DNA from: Microtetraspora fusca
GTDB lineage: Bacteria > Actinomycetota > Actinomycetes > Streptosporangiales > Streptosporangiaceae
NCBI RefSeq assembly: GCF_001570365.1
Contig: NZ_BBYK01000061.1
Location: 62,001-126,000, forward strand
Length of the DNA: 64,000 bases
Reading direction: 5' to 3'
The first letter of the stretch is position 1; the number at the start of each line of letters is the position of its first letter. Under the pieces are notes generated by a model. That model was not told where the DNA came from. It worked only from the letters and a program-made list of their open reading frames with translations, and did no database searches. Of the stretch, positions 1-8,406 are shown in pieces. A program made the translations under genes and the position numbers.

Positions 1-477
1 TCCTCACTTTCCAGCCGAGCCCTCAGCTCGCCGCCTCTCCCCCACCTCCTCGCCCCGGCGAGGAGGTGTCTGTCGCCGTCCGCGCCCCCCGCCGGGCCGT
101 GCGGGCGGAATGGCCGGCGTCTGCGCCGCAGGACCGCGGCGTGCGGCCTCTCCTCTTCCTGCACACGCGGCCGTCGGCCCCCCGAGCGCCCGCCACCGGA
201 AGACTTCTGCGAGATGGGCGACAAAAACTACAGGGATCCCGAATCCTCAGATTTCCGGCATTACGGTCACGCCAAAACAGTCCAGAGCGGCGCCGATTCA
301 TCGGAGCCCTCCAATGGGTCCACGCCGGCCGGCGAAGCCGACTGCAAACAAATAGCAGAGCAAAAGAGACAAATAGCCCGATATCATGATCGAACCCCTG
401 TGGATAACTCGCCACCTTCTTGACTCAAGATGCAATAATTCGTGCAAGAGTTCGGATAGCCAGTCGAGGGGGTGAAC
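1..477. other. Upstream stretch without a convincing gene
   Basis: I see no reading frame here with a recognisable domain; the frames present are short and arginine-rich, as expected from GC-rich non-coding DNA. The part from about 220 to 470 is less GC-rich than the rest of the window and probably carries the promoter of the DUF222-HNH gene that starts at 478. A hairpin near the left edge (43-68) may end a gene lying outside the window. Confidence 0.5.
43..68. terminator. Inverted repeat, possible U-less terminator
   Basis: CACCTCCTCGCC (43-54) and GGCGAGGAGGTG (57-68) are perfect inverted copies; the realistic hairpin is an 11-bp stem with a 4-nt loop. No T-run follows on either strand, which is common for actinobacterial terminators. 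What it would terminate lies left of the window. Confidence 0.45.
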
Positions 478-2961
478 GTGAACCGAACATTCGGGTCATT
501 CGAGTTCTCGACCGAAAAGCCGTCACACCGCACACCTGAGGGGCCGTGTGACGACCAGTGGTGGGCCCACGTGGCCACACTGAGTGCCGCTCACGCCGCC
601 CGCGCCACACACGCCACACGCGGCACCTCGGCGCTCGCTCTCGATGACGCCCTCGACAACCTCTCCGCTCGCGTCCCCGGCGGCGCCGTCCCTGGTGTCT
701 CCGGCATCGCCAACGGCTTCCCTGAGGCACCCGCCAGTGCCACGGATGGCGCAGCCAGAACGACACTGCGCGCAGCCGACGACGTCGGCATTCCAGGCGG
801 CGTCAGCCACTGCGAGGACTCGGATGAGGACACGGCCTGCACAGCTGATTCCCGAGACGATCTCCGTAGCCATGCCCGCAGCGCCGCCGAACGCGGCATC
901 CCGACCGATGGTGATACGACAGCGGGGCACCGGGCGTCATGGCCGTTCGTGACCTCGATCCGGGAGTCCGCCTCCGCGCTCGCGACGATGATGCCCCCGG
1001 AGTCGGCGGCGGTGTGCCTCGCCGAGGCCCAGGACCTTCTCTTCGCGCGCGACCGGCTGACCTCCGCCATCGCAGCGCGCGTACGGCGAGTGCATGCGGC
1101 GGGCGAGGCCAAGGCGTTCGGCCACGCCTCGACCAAGACATGGCTGCGAGGCGCGGCGGGCATGACGACCGCCGGCGCCGGGCGGCTCGTTGGGCTGGCC
1201 GCGGAGCTCGACAGGCTGCCGACGGTACGTGATCGGTTCGCCCAGGGGAGCCTCTCTGAGGGGCAGGTCACCGCGATCTGCGCCGCCACAGGCCGCTTGA
1301 CCGACGCACAGGCGGCACTGGCCGAGCCGATCTTGGTCACGCTGGCTGACCAGGCGACGCCCGCCGAAGTGGCACGGGCCGGTCGCTATCTGCACGAGGT
1401 GCTCAACCCCGACAGTGCGGAAGATGAGGCGGATGCCGACTATCAGCAGCGGTTTCTGCTGGTACGGGAGAGCTCGTCCGGCGGACTGGAGGGTGAGTTC
1501 CGCCTTCCGCGAGAGGCAGGCGCCCGGCTGCGGGCACTGCTGGACGTCTATGCCAAGCCCAAGGCCGAGGGCGACGACCGGCCGCTACGGGTGCGCAACG
1601 CGGACGCTCTGATCGCCATCCTGGAGCAGCAGGTCACCACCGAACTCCTCGTGCTGGTGAACACCGCGTCCCTGCCCGACGACCCCCAGCGAACGGAGGG
1701 GGACGACGGCCCCCAACCAACCGAGGAGTGCGACGCCCCTCAGCCGCCTGAGGAGTGCGACGGCCTCCAACGAACGGGGTGCCCCCAGCCAACCGAGGAG
1801 TCCGACGCTCCCCAGCCAACCGACGAATACGAAACCCCCAACGAACCGCGCGCCCCCAGCCAACCGAGAAATGCGACCACCCCCAGCCAACCGAGGGCTA
1901 CGACGGCCCTCAGCCCCCCAAGGAGTGCGGCGGTTCCCAGCCAGCGGAGGGAGTCGGTGCCCCCCCCTGCCGATCACGGCCCTGCCACCACGTCTTTTGC
2001 TGCTGCTACTACCGCCGCCTCCCTCACCACTATTTCGCCCACGGCCGCTTCTCCCACCACCGGTTCCTCCGCGCCCGCTCCCCCTGCCACCGCTCCCCCA
2101 GCAACCACTTCGCCTGCCGCTTTCTCACCAAGCACTGCAGGGCCCACGACCGACAGCGCCGACCATTCCGACCGTGGCGACCATGGCGATTCACCGTCAG
2201 GAGTTGCCGCATCCGGCGGTCTGCAATCCATCGCAGCAGGCTCCGGCCATCGTCCAACCAAGGATTCGGCGATCCCGTCACCGCCCCAGACACCACCGGG
2301 CACGGCATCCCCGGGTACGGCATCCCGAGGTACAGCATCAGCGGGTACAGCATCAGCGGGTACAGCATCAGCGGCGTACGCACAGTCGAGAAAGCCCGCC
2401 CCGACACCGCTCGGGAAGGAGCACCGGAACGATCCTTCCGGAGGCGAAGGATTCCTTAATGGATCTCCACCGCACGGATCTCAGAGCGATCACTCCCGGT
2501 CATGGGAGCGAATGTCAGGATGGGCACTGCCCGCTGGGCTGATGTCCGGCCGCAGACTGCCCGGGCTGCTGCTGGCCACCGGACAGTTTCTACCCGTCTC
2601 GGACATCCACCGCCTGGCCCGCACCTCCAGCGTGGCCCGTCTCGTCATGGACGCCGACAGCGAGATCTTGGACATGGGCCGCAAGGTCCGGCGGGCCACC
2701 GCTGCGCAACGCCGTACCATCCTCGCCCGGTACACGTCGTGCATGGTGGACGGCTGCCCACTGCCCGCCCATCTCTGCCAGATCGACCACATCGACAACT
2801 GGAGCGACGGCGGCGCCACCGACCTGGACAGGCTCGGCCCCACCTGCCAGTTCCACAACCGTGACCGCTATCGACGCCCGGAGCGCTATCGGTTGTACCG
2901 GGCCGGAAAGGATCGCTGGGCGTTCGCCTACCTCGGCCCGCGTCCGACCCGTCGCACCTGA
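478..2961 (+). CDS. DUF222 / HNH endonuclease-domain protein with long Pro/Thr/Ala-rich insert
   Basis: Two conserved blocks flank a long low-complexity insert. A DUF222-like region (about residues 160-400) is followed by an insert of roughly 250 residues made of PQPTEECD-type repeats, then Thr/Ala/Pro runs, then GTASAGTASA repeats. The last 100 residues form an HNH nuclease domain with CMVDGC, QIDHIDNWSDGG and CQFHNR. DUF222-HNH proteins are abundant in actinobacteria; many sit in mobile or repeated contexts and their cellular role is not settled. The GTG at 478 is preferred over the GTG at 472 because GAGGGG lies 6 nt before 478 but directly abuts 472. Family members are often 400-500 residues, so this one is unusually long because of the insert. 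Metal-dependent DNA cleavage is inferred from the HNH residues only. Confidence 0.8.
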   Translation: MNRTFGSFEFSTEKPSHRTPEGPCDDQWWAHVATLSAAHAARATHATRGTSALALDDALDNLSARVPGGAVPGVSGIANGFPEAPASATDGAARTTLRAADDVGIPGGVSHCEDSDEDTACTADSRDDLRSHARSAAERGIPTDGDTTAGHRASWPFVTSIRESASALATMMPPESAAVCLAEAQDLLFARDRLTSAIAARVRRVHAAGEAKAFGHASTKTWLRGAAGMTTAGAGRLVGLAAELDRLPTVRDRFAQGSLSEGQVTAICAATGRLTDAQAALAEPILVTLADQATPAEVARAGRYLHEVLNPDSAEDEADADYQQRFLLVRESSSGGLEGEFRLPREAGARLRALLDVYAKPKAEGDDRPLRVRNADALIAILEQQVTTELLVLVNTASLPDDPQRTEGDDGPQPTEECDAPQPPEECDGLQRTGCPQPTEESDAPQPTDEYETPNEPRAPSQPRNATTPSQPRATTALSPPRSAAVPSQRRESVPPPADHGPATTSFAAATTAASLTTISPTAASPTTGSSAPAPPATAPPATTSPAAFSPSTAGPTTDSADHSDRGDHGDSPSGVAASGGLQSIAAGSGHRPTKDSAIPSPPQTPPGTASPGTASRGTASAGTASAGTASAAYAQSRKPAPTPLGKEHRNDPSGGEGFLNGSPPHGSQSDHSRSWERMSGWALPAGLMSGRRLPGLLLATGQFLPVSDIHRLARTSSVARLVMDADSEILDMGRKVRRATAAQRRTILARYTSCMVDGCPLPAHLCQIDHIDNWSDGGATDLDRLGPTCQFHNRDRYRRPERYRLYRAGKDRWAFAYLGPRPTRRT
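1684..1960 (+). repeat. Imperfect ~30-bp coding repeats read in two frames
   Basis: Units resembling CCCCAGCCAACCGAGGAGTG recur about ten times inside the DUF222-HNH gene. In the first half they are read as PQPTEECD-like peptides. From about position 1830 the same nucleotide unit continues but the open frame reads it as PSQPRNATT-like peptides, so a length change not divisible by three occurred in the array while the frame stayed open to the HNH domain. Confidence 0.7.
2299..2373 (+). repeat. Five tandem 15-bp units in the HNH gene
   Basis: Five contiguous 15-bp units occur; the last three are identical (GGTACAGCATCAGCG). They encode GTASA-type pentapeptides in the linker just before the HNH domain. 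Identity among the last three units suggests recent slippage expansion. Confidence 0.85.
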
Positions 2962-3055
2962 TCTCGCCCTCGCCCCTCACCCCTCGCTCCTGCCACATGA
3001 TTCCGCCCAACCAATCAAAGCGTCCCAATCGGGGGAACCGACGCCAACCTGGCCT

Positions 3056-3350
3056 GGGTCCAAGAACACGGTCCACCATGTCGGCACATACGGCCGGGGC
3101 CTGGGTCACGGACGCGGCCGTCCATACGCACGGACATACCGCCGGGGCGTCGGGTCAGAGAACACGACCGACCATACGCACGTACGTACAACCGACACCT
3201 GGGTCAAAGCACACAGCCAACCACACGCTTGTAAATACGGGCGAGACCTGCGCCAGAGGACACTGCCGACCGCAGGCGCGGACATACGGCAGGGCCTGGG
3301 TCAGGAGACGCGGCCGACCATGCGCGCGTACATCCGGCCGGGGCTGGGCA
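3056..3350. repeat. Degenerate ~48-bp tandem array running into the kinase 3' end
   Basis: Six diverged units start at 3056, 3103, 3152, 3201, 3250 and 3298, with lengths 47, 49, 49, 49, 48 and 48. Each begins near GGGTCA, has a central GGCCGACCAT-like core and ends in ACATACGGCCGGGGCCT. The last unit lies inside the kinase gene and encodes its C-terminal residues and stop codon on the minus strand; the other five fill the gap behind it. No CRISPR-like fixed repeat with unique spacers is present. Confidence 0.75.
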
Positions 3351-4191
3351 TCGAGGGCGGGTGCAGGAAGCCCGGCAGCATGGGCAGGTCGACAGCGAAG
3401 GGCTGCAGTCGCTCGTAGAGGGTGGCGGCGTCGGCGGGGCGATTCTCCGGCTGCTTCTCCAGCAGCTCGGCGATCAGCCGGTCGAGCTCGACCGGGACGT
3501 CGGGCACCGACGGCGGGCGTTCCTTCACCTGCTTGTCGAACACGGCGTACTCGGTCGGCCCCGTGAACAGCGGCTTGCCGGTCAGCATCTCGTGCAGGAC
3601 ACAGCCGAGAGCGTAAAGATCGCTCTTCGGGCCGGCGACGCCGCGCTGGATCTGCTCGGGCGACATGTACGCGGGGGTGCCGAGGATCTGCCCGACCCGG
3701 GTGAACTGGGCGCCGTCCGACTCGCGCAGCATCGCCAGGCCGAAATCGAGGACCTTGACGCTGCCGTCGGGGCAGAGCATCAGGTTCGTCGGCTTGAGAT
3801 CACGGTGGCAGATGGACAGCGCGTGCGCCGCGGTCAGCACCGCGCACGCCTGCGCGGCGATCGCGGCGGCCCACGGGACCGGGAGCGGGCCGTACTCGCT
3901 GACCAGGTCGGCGACCGTGACGCCCTCGATGAACTGCATCACCTGGAAGAGGCGCTGATCGTACGTGCCGAAGTCGTAGAGGACGGGCGCGCCCGGATGC
4001 TCCAGGCGGGCGAGGATGCGCGCCTCTCGGATGAACCGGCGCTCCAGCTCCTCGTCATGACCTCCCGGGAAGCGGAGGAACTTCACCGCCACCTTGCGGT
4101 CGAGACGCCTGTCGTGGCCGCCGTAGACAGCCCCCATGCCGCCCTGGCCGAGGGGAAGGTCGTCCAGCTCATACCGGTCACCGATGACCAT
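3301..4191 (-). CDS. Cytosolic Ser/Thr protein kinase (Hanks type)
   Basis: This is a complete eukaryotic-like kinase domain of 296 residues. It has a glycine loop ([11 protein letters not shown], 15-25), ATP lysine K37, alpha-C glutamate E56, catalytic HRDLKPTN (129-136), DFG (149-151) and [10 protein letters not shown] (171-180). There is no transmembrane segment or extracellular sensor, so it should be cytosolic, unlike PknB-type kinases. The ATG is preceded by GGGAGGGG. It lies 38 bp behind the methylase gene on the same strand and is probably co-transcribed with it; a PP2C phosphatase is divergent to that operon. The last 16 residues are encoded by a unit of the 48-bp tandem array, so the C-terminus may have changed by repeat extension. 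Substrates are unknown; the methylase is an attractive candidate. Confidence 0.93.
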   Translation of the reverse strand: MVIGDRYELDDLPLGQGGMGAVYGGHDRRLDRKVAVKFLRFPGGHDEELERRFIREARILARLEHPGAPVLYDFGTYDQRLFQVMQFIEGVTVADLVSEYGPLPVPWAAAIAAQACAVLTAAHALSICHRDLKPTNLMLCPDGSVKVLDFGLAMLRESDGAQFTRVGQILGTPAYMSPEQIQRGVAGPKSDLYALGCVLHEMLTGKPLFTGPTEYAVFDKQVKERPPSVPDVPVELDRLIAELLEKQPENRPADAATLYERLQPFAVDLPMLPGFLHPPSMPSPGRMYARMVGRVS

Positions 4192-4229
4192 CCGCCCCTC
4201 CCGTCGAACTTTCGGGAAAAGCTACACCT

Positions 4230-6614
4230 TCACGCACGCGGTCGTAGACGGCCGTCAACCAGCCCCTCCAACCCCAGCTGAATCAGTGCCTCGCCCGCCT
4301 CTGCCACGTCCCTGATCGCGTCTTCCAGTTCGGCGAGCCGCCGGAAGGCCGCGCCGTACGCCCGCTGCTCGGCGAGCGAGAGCCGCGGGACGCGAGCCCG
4401 GCGGACGTCGACGCGGCTGGCTCCCGGATGAGCCCGGGCGGCCGCGTACCGCAGGAAACCGGCGAGGAAGTCCGCGTCGAGCCGGGACCGATCCACCCGA
4501 TAAAGCGAGAGCTGCGGGCCGAGAACGGCGCCCGGCTGGTCGATCACGCGTGCGGTCGTGGTGGAGGCCACCACGTCTCCGGCCGCCACCGTGACAAGGC
4601 CGGGCTCGTTGCCGGTACGACCGGACGGCGCTCCGCCCCGGGCGAGGTCGTCGGCCATCAATACGCTGAGATCCCCCATTTCGGCGGTTTTCAGCACCGA
4701 ATGCCGCACCGACACCATCCCGGCCTTGGCCAGATCGGTGATGGCGGTCGTAGGGAGGACGGATCGCCCGGACAGCACTTCCAGGTCAGGTAGCGCCCCC
4801 GCCACCTCGGCCAGCACCTCGGCGAGGTCGCGGAGTCTGCGCCCGGCGCCGGGATAACGCTGCGCGTCACCGCGCAAGGAAACATGCCGAGCCGGACTGA
4901 CGTCCACCTCGTCGTCGAGCAGCTCGATGATCCGTACGGTCCGGGCGGAGCGCGGCAACTCGCCTACCGACGCCACCGCCTCGGCCTGCCTCGCCTGGCC
5001 GTCCATCGTGGAAGGATCCCCCGCGTCGATGCCGCCGTGGGTCCGGCCTTCGCCGATCCAACCGGCGGACCGACCTCTCCCGGCACCCGCCGCCTCGAAA
5101 GCGTCCGCGCCACCGTAGGCCTGACCTTCGGCCCCGGAACCGGCCAGCCACTGCCCCCGGGCGTCCGCCGTATCGGAAGAACGGACCGCGCCGCCGGACG
5201 TCTGGCCTTCGGCCCCAGGACTGGCCGACCGCTGCCCCGCGGCATCCGCCGCACCGGATGAACCCACCGCGCCGCCGGACATCTGGCCTTCGGCCACCGC
5301 ACCGGCGGACAGGCCGCTCCGGGCAGCTTCCGGCGTGGAAGGACCGGCCGCGTCCGTGTCGGCGCTACGTTCGCGGGCCGTGAGACTCGTGCCGTCGTAA
5401 CCCGCGTCGGCCAGGTAGGTCCGCCAGGCCGACTCGACGATCGAGAGGTCGTCGGAGGCGTCGGCGAGCAGGATCGACGCCGGGGAGGGCGCCCCCGCCT
5501 CCGGCCGCCGCAGCAGCCAGAGATCCGGCCCGGCGGCGGACAGGCCGATGACCGCGCGCAGGGCTCCGGCACGGAGCAGGTTCGCGCGGATCCGACGGCC
5601 GGAACGCCGGGCGGCGGCCGCGGCGGGCATCAGGATCGCCACCAGGCCGCCCGGACGCACGTGGGCCAGGCAGTGCTGGACCCAGGCCAGCTCCGGCTCG
5701 CCGCGCGGGGGCACGCCGTAGTCCCAGCGCGGATCGCCGATCAGCTCCTCGTGACCCCACGCCCGCTCGTTGAAGGGCGGGTCGCACAGCACCACGTCCG
5801 CCCGCTCGCCCTCGAATCCGTCGTGCCGCAACGAGTCGCCCGCCACGATGCGCGCGTTCGCGTCGCGCAGGAGGAGCCGCAGCGAGGCGAGCAGAGCGGA
5901 GGTCTCGTTGATCTCCTGGCCGAGCATGCGGACCGGCGGAGCACCAGGTGGCGCGCCGTCGAGGACGGCGGTGTCCGAAACGGCGAGCAGCAGCGTTCCC
6001 ACACCGACCGCGGGGTCGAGGATCGTGCCTCCTTCGGGGCACGCCTGGCGCGCGAGCCGCCCCATGAGCGACGCCACCTCGCCCCGCGTGACCGCGAGCC
6101 GCCTGGTGTGCGCCTCGACATAGCGCTCGCAGACGAACTCGAACGCGGTGGCGGGTCCGTGCAGCGCCGACAGGTCGGCGATCCACCGGATGAGCTGCGC
6201 GTCCTCCAGCCCGGTGCCCGGCCGGACCGGGAGGTCGGCCGTGGCCGCCGCGACCTCACGCGGCAGCCGTTCGACCAGGTCGGGAGCGGCGGCGAGCCGG
6301 CGCCAGCCGTCGGGATCCCGGTGCACGTAAAGAAGGAACGCCCCCGCGAAACCGCTCAGCTCGCCCAGCCGGAGGTCGTCCACGGCGGCCCTGAGCCCCT
6401 GCCAGACACGGTCGCCCAGCGACACTTCGAAGGACTTGCCGTTCCTGCGCAGCCACTCCTCGATCTCGGGCAGCGAGAACAGCGGGCTGGACGCGGTGCC
6501 GCCCACCGGCTGCGGAAAGTCCTCATACCGACGGCGCCAGTTGCTCACCGCGGCCCTCCCGACGTCGGCTAGGCGGGCGATGTCGCCCGCGTTCACTGTG
6601 GCGTCGTGGCTCAT
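4230..6614 (-). CDS. N6-adenine DNA methylase with specificity-like C-terminus (HsdM-HsdS-like fusion)
   Basis: Residue numbers are from the ATG at 6614. An N-terminal helix-turn-helix (about 8-35, with VGRAAVSNWRRRY) precedes a gamma-type adenine methylase core. SAM motif I is DPAVGVGTLL (200-209) and the catalytic motif IV is DPPF (278-281). About 130 residues of Gly/Ala/Ser-rich imperfect repeats (EGQxSGGAV type) follow. The last ~180 residues resemble a type I specificity subunit half (GPQLSLYRVD, RVDVRRARVPRLSLAEQ). No hsdR-like translocase is nearby, so this is an orphan or regulatory methylase rather than a complete restriction system. A longer start at 6647 exists without a ribosome site. 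It probably forms an operon with the kinase downstream. Role in epigenetic marking is inferred. Confidence 0.85.
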   Translation of the reverse strand: MSHDATVNAGDIARLADVGRAAVSNWRRRYEDFPQPVGGTASSPLFSLPEIEEWLRRNGKSFEVSLGDRVWQGLRAAVDDLRLGELSGFAGAFLLYVHRDPDGWRRLAAAPDLVERLPREVAAATADLPVRPGTGLEDAQLIRWIADLSALHGPATAFEFVCERYVEAHTRRLAVTRGEVASLMGRLARQACPEGGTILDPAVGVGTLLLAVSDTAVLDGAPPGAPPVRMLGQEINETSALLASLRLLLRDANARIVAGDSLRHDGFEGERADVVLCDPPFNERAWGHEELIGDPRWDYGVPPRGEPELAWVQHCLAHVRPGGLVAILMPAAAAARRSGRRIRANLLRAGALRAVIGLSAAGPDLWLLRRPEAGAPSPASILLADASDDLSIVESAWRTYLADAGYDGTSLTARERSADTDAAGPSTPEAARSGLSAGAVAEGQMSGGAVGSSGAADAAGQRSASPGAEGQTSGGAVRSSDTADARGQWLAGSGAEGQAYGGADAFEAAGAGRGRSAGWIGEGRTHGGIDAGDPSTMDGQARQAEAVASVGELPRSARTVRIIELLDDEVDVSPARHVSLRGDAQRYPGAGRRLRDLAEVLAEVAGALPDLEVLSGRSVLPTTAITDLAKAGMVSVRHSVLKTAEMGDLSVLMADDLARGGAPSGRTGNEPGLVTVAAGDVVASTTTARVIDQPGAVLGPQLSLYRVDRSRLDADFLAGFLRYAAARAHPGASRVDVRRARVPRLSLAEQRAYGAAFRRLAELEDAIRDVAEAGEALIQLGLEGLVDGRLRPRA

Positions 6615-6671
6615 GACGGCCAGCTTAGCTGGAGCTTGTGAAGTCATTCAACCAGTGCTTTACTCAAAAGC

Positions 6672-7403
6672 ATGACGCACAACCGACTTCGCTACGCCGC
6701 GGGAACCGACGTCGGACGTTCCCGGAAGAAGAACGAGGACTCGTTCCACGCCGGCGAGCGACTGCTCGCCATCGCCGACGGGATGGGGGGTCACGGTCAC
6801 GGAGAGGTGGCCAGCGCGGCGGCGATCTCCGCCCTCGCCCGCCTGGAGGAAGGGCCCTTCCCTGAGGACGCCGTCGCCGCCCTTGACGAGGCGGTGCAGG
6901 AGGCCAGCCGCAGATTGCGAGATCTGGCGGTCCGCGATCCGGCCCTTGAGCGGATGGGCACCACCATCACCGCGATGCTCTGGGACGGCTCCCGCTTCGC
7001 GCTCGCGCACGTGGGCGACTCGCGGGCGTACATGCTGCGTGATGGCGCTCTGTACCAGATCACCCGTGATCACACGCTTGTCCAGTCTCTGGTGGACGAC
7101 GGCCGGATGAGCCCCGATCAGGCGGCCAAGCATCCCAACCGGTCCCTCCTGTTGCGTGCGGTGGAGACGAGCGGCCTGGCCGACCCCGACCTCTCGCTCC
7201 GCGGGGCGCACCCCGGCGATCGCTACCTGCTCTGCTCCGACGGGCTGACCGCCGTGCTCGAGCCCGAGGCCCTGCATCGCGTGCTCACCACGATCGCCGA
7301 TCGTGAGGAGGCCGTGCGTCACTTCATCGAGCTGGCCAACGAGGGGGGCGGCCCCGACAACATCAGCGTCATCGTCGCCGACGTCGAAGCGGTTCCCGCC
7401 TGA
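6672..7403 (+). CDS. PP2C-family protein phosphatase
   Basis: A complete metal-dependent Ser/Thr phosphatase of 243 residues. Motifs are GTDVGRSRKKNED near the N-terminus, the metal-binding ADGMGGHGHGE, LAHVGDSRAYML, a central DHTLVQSLVDDG, LLCSDGLT and the terminal GGPDNISVIV. It lacks membrane or FHA segments. It is divergent from the methylase-kinase operon, with only about 57 bp between the start codons, so the two transcripts share a promoter region. Together with the kinase this gives a local writer/eraser pair for Ser/Thr phosphorylation. A more general role in cell-wall or sporulation signalling is equally possible. Confidence 0.93.
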   Translation: MTHNRLRYAAGTDVGRSRKKNEDSFHAGERLLAIADGMGGHGHGEVASAAAISALARLEEGPFPEDAVAALDEAVQEASRRLRDLAVRDPALERMGTTITAMLWDGSRFALAHVGDSRAYMLRDGALYQITRDHTLVQSLVDDGRMSPDQAAKHPNRSLLLRAVETSGLADPDLSLRGAHPGDRYLLCSDGLTAVLEPEALHRVLTTIADREEAVRHFIELANEGGGPDNISVIVADVEAVPA

Positions 7404-7737
7404 CTCGTACGGCCCGGCCGGGCGAGGCAGGAGATCCGCCGAGGACGACGTGAGGCGAGATCCGGCCCGAGTCCGGCCGGCCGTCACAGTCGCGGGTGGA
7501 GCGGCCTGACCGCTCTCCGTCCTCGCCCTGGGCGCACGCACAAGCGTCACGATCTCATACGTCGGCTCCGCCTCCGCCTTCGGACACGGACGAAGTCGCC
7601 CACCGGCCCTGCCTCTGGCCTCCGGTCGCGAACGGACTCCCGCCGGCTCCGCCCACCATGAGGGACGGCCTCACACCGGCTCTGCCGCTGACCTGACGGG
7701 CTCCCGCCGACCCCGCACCGGTCACCGGTCACCGCGG
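7404..7737. other. Convergent intergenic gap
   Basis: This lies between the 3' ends of the PP2C gene (plus) and kdpE (minus). It is GC-rich and I see no gene, RNA or strong hairpin in it. Confidence 0.5.
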
Positions 7738-8406
7738 TCAGGGGCGGAAGCGATAGCCCATGCCGGGCTCGGTGATGAGGTGCACGGGGTGGGCGGGATC
7801 CCGCTCCAGCTTGCGGCGGAGCTGCGCCATGTACTGTCGGAGGTAGTGCGTCGCCGTCACGTACGTGGCCCCCCACACCTCGGTGAGCATGTGGCGCTGG
7901 CTGACCAGCTTCTCGGGGTTGCGCAGCAGGAGCTCCAGCAGGTGCCACTCCGTCGGTGTGAGCCGTACGCCGCCCGAGATCGTCTTGTCGGTCAGGTTGA
8001 TCGTGTGGTCGCCGATCCGCACCACCGGGGTCTCGGCCTGCTGCACCGCCGCCCGGCGCGTGGCGGCGCGGACTCGGGCGAGCAACTCGTCGAGGCCGAA
8101 CGGTTTGGTGACGTAGTCGTCGGCTCCCGCGTCGAGGGCGCTGACCGCGTCGGCGCTGCCGACCCGGCCGGTGAGCACGATGATCGGCACCTGGCTCCAC
8201 CCGCGCAGGCCGTGGATCACGTCGATGCCCTCGATGTCCGGCAGGCCCAGGTCGAGTACGACAAGGTCGGGATGCCAGTCGGCGGCCTGGCGGAGCGCGG
8301 AGCCACCGTCCGCGGCGACCGCCACCTCGTAGTGCCGGGCGGCGAAGTTGATGCGCAGCGCGCGGAGGATCTGCGGCTCGTCGTCCACGATGAGGATCTT
8401 GGTCAT
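7738..8406 (-). CDS. kdpE: OmpR-family response regulator KdpE
   Basis: A receiver domain (ILIVDDEPQI, phosphoacceptor D in LVVLDLGLPD, T in VLTGR, K in VTKPFG) is followed by an OmpR winged helix (LTPTEWHLLELLLRNPEKLVS). It overlaps the 3' end of kdpD by 4 nt (ATGA), so the pair is translationally coupled. The classical targets kdpFABC are absent from the window; the nearest possible client is the large permease gene upstream of kdpD. Response to potassium or turgor is by family analogy. Confidence 0.9.
   Translation of the reverse strand: MTKILIVDDEPQILRALRINFAARHYEVAVAADGGSALRQAADWHPDLVVLDLGLPDIEGIDVIHGLRGWSQVPIIVLTGRVGSADAVSALDAGADDYVTKPFGLDELLARVRAATRRAAVQQAETPVVRIGDHTINLTDKTISGGVRLTPTEWHLLELLLRNPEKLVSQRHMLTEVWGATYVTATHYLRQYMAQLRRKLERDPAHPVHLITEPGMGYRFRP

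Noticed and set aside
3056-3350. CRISPR-like array
   Set aside because: Unit starts are regular but there is no constant repeat separated by unique spacers; the whole unit is diverged and no cas genes are present.
4230-6614. Complete type I restriction-modification or BREX/Pgl locus
   Set aside because: No HsdR-type translocase, PglZ phosphatase, PglY/BrxC ATPase or other BREX gene is in the window.
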